The notes below the pieces were generated by a model. It was not told where the DNA came from and did not search any database. It was given only the letters and a program-made list of their open reading frames with translations. 14,978 nucleotides of DNA from JAADCS01 sp964473735 (GTDB taxonomy: Bacteria; Hydrothermota; Hydrothermia; LBFQ01), in assembly GCA_964473735.1 (NCBI GenBank), contig CAYYQD010000036.1:1-14978 (forward strand). Direction: 5' to 3'. Below are positions 14,401 through 14,978 of the stretch, in pieces (the first letter of the stretch is position 1; each line of letters starts with the position of its first letter). Position numbers and translations under genes: made by a program.

Positions 14401-14507
14401 TCGTAAATGCGGTTTATCTTCTCAACTATCTTCCACCTCTTCCTGACCTCCCTCTGGTTCCTGTTAGCCGTCAGGAAGTTGCTGAACTTCTCTACTATTC
14501 CGAACAC
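11487..14507 (-). CDS. secA: Preprotein translocase ATPase SecA
   Basis: Motor ATPase that drives unfolded preproteins through SecYEG at the cytoplasmic membrane; 1006 residues from GTG 14507. NBD1: MATGEGKT (119-126), GTASEFGFDYLRD (198-210), IDEIDSILIDEARTP (229-243). A long insertion (about 251-345, charged, helical) follows, like that of Bacteroidetes/Ignavibacteria SecA. Then EKTGRLMPGRRWSDGLHEAV (460-479), MTGTA (512-516), and NBD2 with NMAGRGTDIKL (627-637), an insertion of about 50 residues, and QLRGRSGRQGDPG (706-718). The helical wing/scaffold follows. The C-terminus lacks the cysteine zinc motif (SEC-C) and instead ends in a proline stretch and KKKKKRRRR-GVVFEE. The frame opens at TTG 14516, but that codon overlaps a TATAAT box; GTG 14507 gives MFGIVEKF, like other SecA starts, eight bases after the box. 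Confidence 0.97.
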   Translation of the reverse strand: MFGIVEKFSNFLTANRNQREVRKRWKIVEKINRIYEKLNLTPEEILKRTEYFERALREGAKPMELLPEAFAVAKYATKVLTEKGYEYEVRGIKTRWEMIYYDVQLIGGIVLFEGKIAEMATGEGKTLVATLPMYLHGLIGRIKNKGAHLATVNDYLAQRDREWMAPLYDMLGLTVDVIWSQMPHELRKRAYQADITYGTASEFGFDYLRDHMVFSKEEKVQRGHYYAIIDEIDSILIDEARTPLIISGPAQHSNVERYREMKPVVEAMYKEQKKLVARFLDDAERLLAQGKKKEAARRLLQVKRGDPKNRRLFNLLQKPGMMSMVDKMESEGLRDKKIREWDAELYFVVDEKFHTVDFTEKGRDFVNEHYTKKKWHDLQKIWKYPDLFKLPDISTEIHEIEINPKLSPKEKYELKEALYREFQDKTDKLHALQQLIKAYTLFEKEVDYVVMQGKVIIVDEKTGRLMPGRRWSDGLHEAVEAKEGVPIQQETQTFATITLQNYFKMYEVLAGMTGTAATEAQEFWEIYKLDVITIPTNRPVRRVDKPDIIYRTKRDKYLAMVKEIELWHRLGRPILVGTTSIEESELLSRYLRLRKIPHQVLNAKHHEREAKIVALAGRKGAVTIATNMAGRGTDIKLERGVLEPYDRDTVRKIVEEVKENPPPTWKEIVKRGEIPPYDENDPSTWEYYGLYVMGAQRHEARRIDNQLRGRSGRQGDPGMSKFFLSLEDDLMRLFGADKAVEMSEKFGYKEKWPQESKMVTKAIENAQKRVEYMHFQMRKRLLEYDEVLNRQRTVVYSLRDRIVAGEDVQDVIKQFIEELVDHLLEEYANSPNPDFWDKKAIKDRLTLLFLGDFTFIDGITDRRELRERILEKVMELYRKKEEELGSEAMREAERWVLLTTLDEIWKDHLYHLDHLKEETRLRAYGQKDPLVEYKKEAFAVFNKTLDRIRDLTLERLFRIQYLQTAQPEPPPMFVPMPEKKTAGEGIPVPSAKKKKKRRRRGVVFEE

Positions 14508-14515
14508 GAGTTGCA

Positions 14516-14521
14516 ATTATA
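14516..14521 (-). promoter_or_regulatory. -10 box of secA
   Basis: A perfect TATAAT (14521-14516) overlaps the TTG at which the longest secA frame begins. Eight bases then separate it from GTG 14507, whose G is the ninth base after the box, so a leaderless mRNA starting at this GTG is predicted. No -35 consensus and no ribosome binding site are seen. Confidence 0.6.
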
Positions 14522-14729
14522 CCCTTGATTGGGGAGCGGATGGCCTTTCGCCTCTTATGGCGGGGTTTCCACCCCACGGTAGAGGGATGCGGTGTCGTAA
14601 GTGTTGTTCAAATATAGTGCCGTTAAAGGACGGGCGCCGTACGGAGAAACGGAGATAATCTAACCGGATACCGAGGACAATGGCTAACGTTCACTCTTAC
14701 TGGTGGAACCGTGCCTCTCTTTACGATGT

Positions 14730-14767
14730 GGTATCACTTTGGGTATAAATCCTACATAAGTGATACC
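14730..14767. repeat. 38-base palindromic element, copy 1
   Basis: Perfect 10-base inverted repeat GGTATCACTT (14730-14739) and AAGTGATACC (14758-14767) around an 18-base centre containing GGGTATAAAT. The -10-like TATAAA lies inside, so both arms flank a possible promoter. Copy 2 lies 185 bases downstream and has the same length. Confidence 0.7.
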
Positions 14768-14914
14768 GCCCTGATACGCCCGGAACCGACAGCCTTGATT
14801 CCGCGTACGGTCAGATAATAACGGGTGTCAATACGGGACCGTGCGATAGAAACGTACGTATAGCGGCATCTTAAACGTGCGAAGACTGCAATATCGTATC
14901 TTCAGAGAAATGGA

Positions 14915-14952
14915 GGTATTACTCTGGGTATAAATTACACGAAAGTGATACC
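14915..14952. repeat. 38-base palindromic element, copy 2
   Basis: Same length and layout as copy 1: GGTATTACTC at the left, TGGGTATAAAT in the centre, AAGTGATACC at the right. I count seven mismatches over 38 positions, five of them in the seven bases between the conserved centre and the right arm. Conserved arms and centre with a variable joint suggest a protein-binding site with a promoter, rather than a simple recent duplication. Confidence 0.65.
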
Positions 14953-14978
14953 GGGGTTGGCTGACTCCGTACCCCCTT

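Larger units (their letters stand above)
14522..14978. other. 457-base stretch without a convincing gene
   Basis: No frame with a credible protein and no tRNA-like pattern was found. It holds the secA upstream region, a small GGGGT/ACCCC inverted repeat (14563-14576), and two copies of a palindromic 38-base element (14730-14767 and 14915-14952). The sequence is more AT-rich than the genes. A short frame from GTG 14945, ten bases after a TATAAA box in the second copy, is still open at the window end and may be the start of the next gene, rightward. Confidence 0.6.

Noticed and set aside
14587..14658. A 23-residue frame with a CxxCC start (MRCRKCCSNIVPLKDGRR), divergent from secA
   Set aside because: It looks like the beginning of a zinc ribbon but ends after 23 residues, has no second cysteine pair, and lacks the -10 box spacing of the other units. 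Chance is as likely as a tiny gene.
14730..14952. CRISPR array
   Set aside because: Only two similar elements, with a 147-base interval, internal drift and no spacer-sized periodicity; they fit palindromic binding sites better.

Overview
The window reads as chromosome of a Gram-negative, probably thermophilic bacterium related to the FCB/WOR-3/Hydrothermae-type lineages. Reasons: a Kdo transferase (so an LPS-type outer membrane), a SecA with the long insertion after the DEAD-type box that is familiar from Bacteroidetes/Ignavibacteria SecA, secreted SBBP beta-propeller proteins (one with a C-terminal domain resembling the type A sorting tail of type IX secretion), a predicted outer-membrane barrel, GC-rich codon use, and very charged proteins. 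The phylum is an inference; no rRNA is present. I see no mobile element, CRISPR array or tRNA.

Layout. Left edge to 1028 (minus): N-terminal part of an SBBP-repeat secreted protein running off the window. 1087-2502 (minus): a tandem-domain nitroreductase-fold (SagB/ThcOx-like) flavoprotein. Divergent from it, plus strand: kdtA/waaA (2577-3689) overlapping a zinc-type MDR dehydrogenase (3686-4675); then a second unit of a 30-residue one-helix protein (4704-4796), a PutP-like sodium:solute symporter (4793-6220) and a predicted outer-membrane barrel protein (6207-7262), each overlapping the next. From 7265 everything is on the minus strand: argS (7265-9022), a seven-bladed SBBP propeller protein (9160-11388) and secA (11487-14507). 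The last ~470 bases hold no convincing gene but carry two copies of a 38-base palindromic element.

How it works together. SecA drives export of proteins such as the two propeller proteins; KdtA builds the inner core of LPS. The symporter, its one-helix companion and the barrel look like one uptake unit, with a possible outer-membrane partner. ArgS is housekeeping.

The most striking pattern is regulatory. Nearly every transcription-unit start has a TATAAT-like -10 box only 6-12 bases before its start codon, four of them at exactly 8 bases. The expected transcription start therefore falls on or within a few bases of the start codon, which suggests leaderless mRNAs. The one clear Shine-Dalgarno sequence belongs to an internal gene, the symporter. 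This pattern also decides the secA and argS starts, supports the 30-residue gene, and marks several palindromes at promoters as operator candidates.
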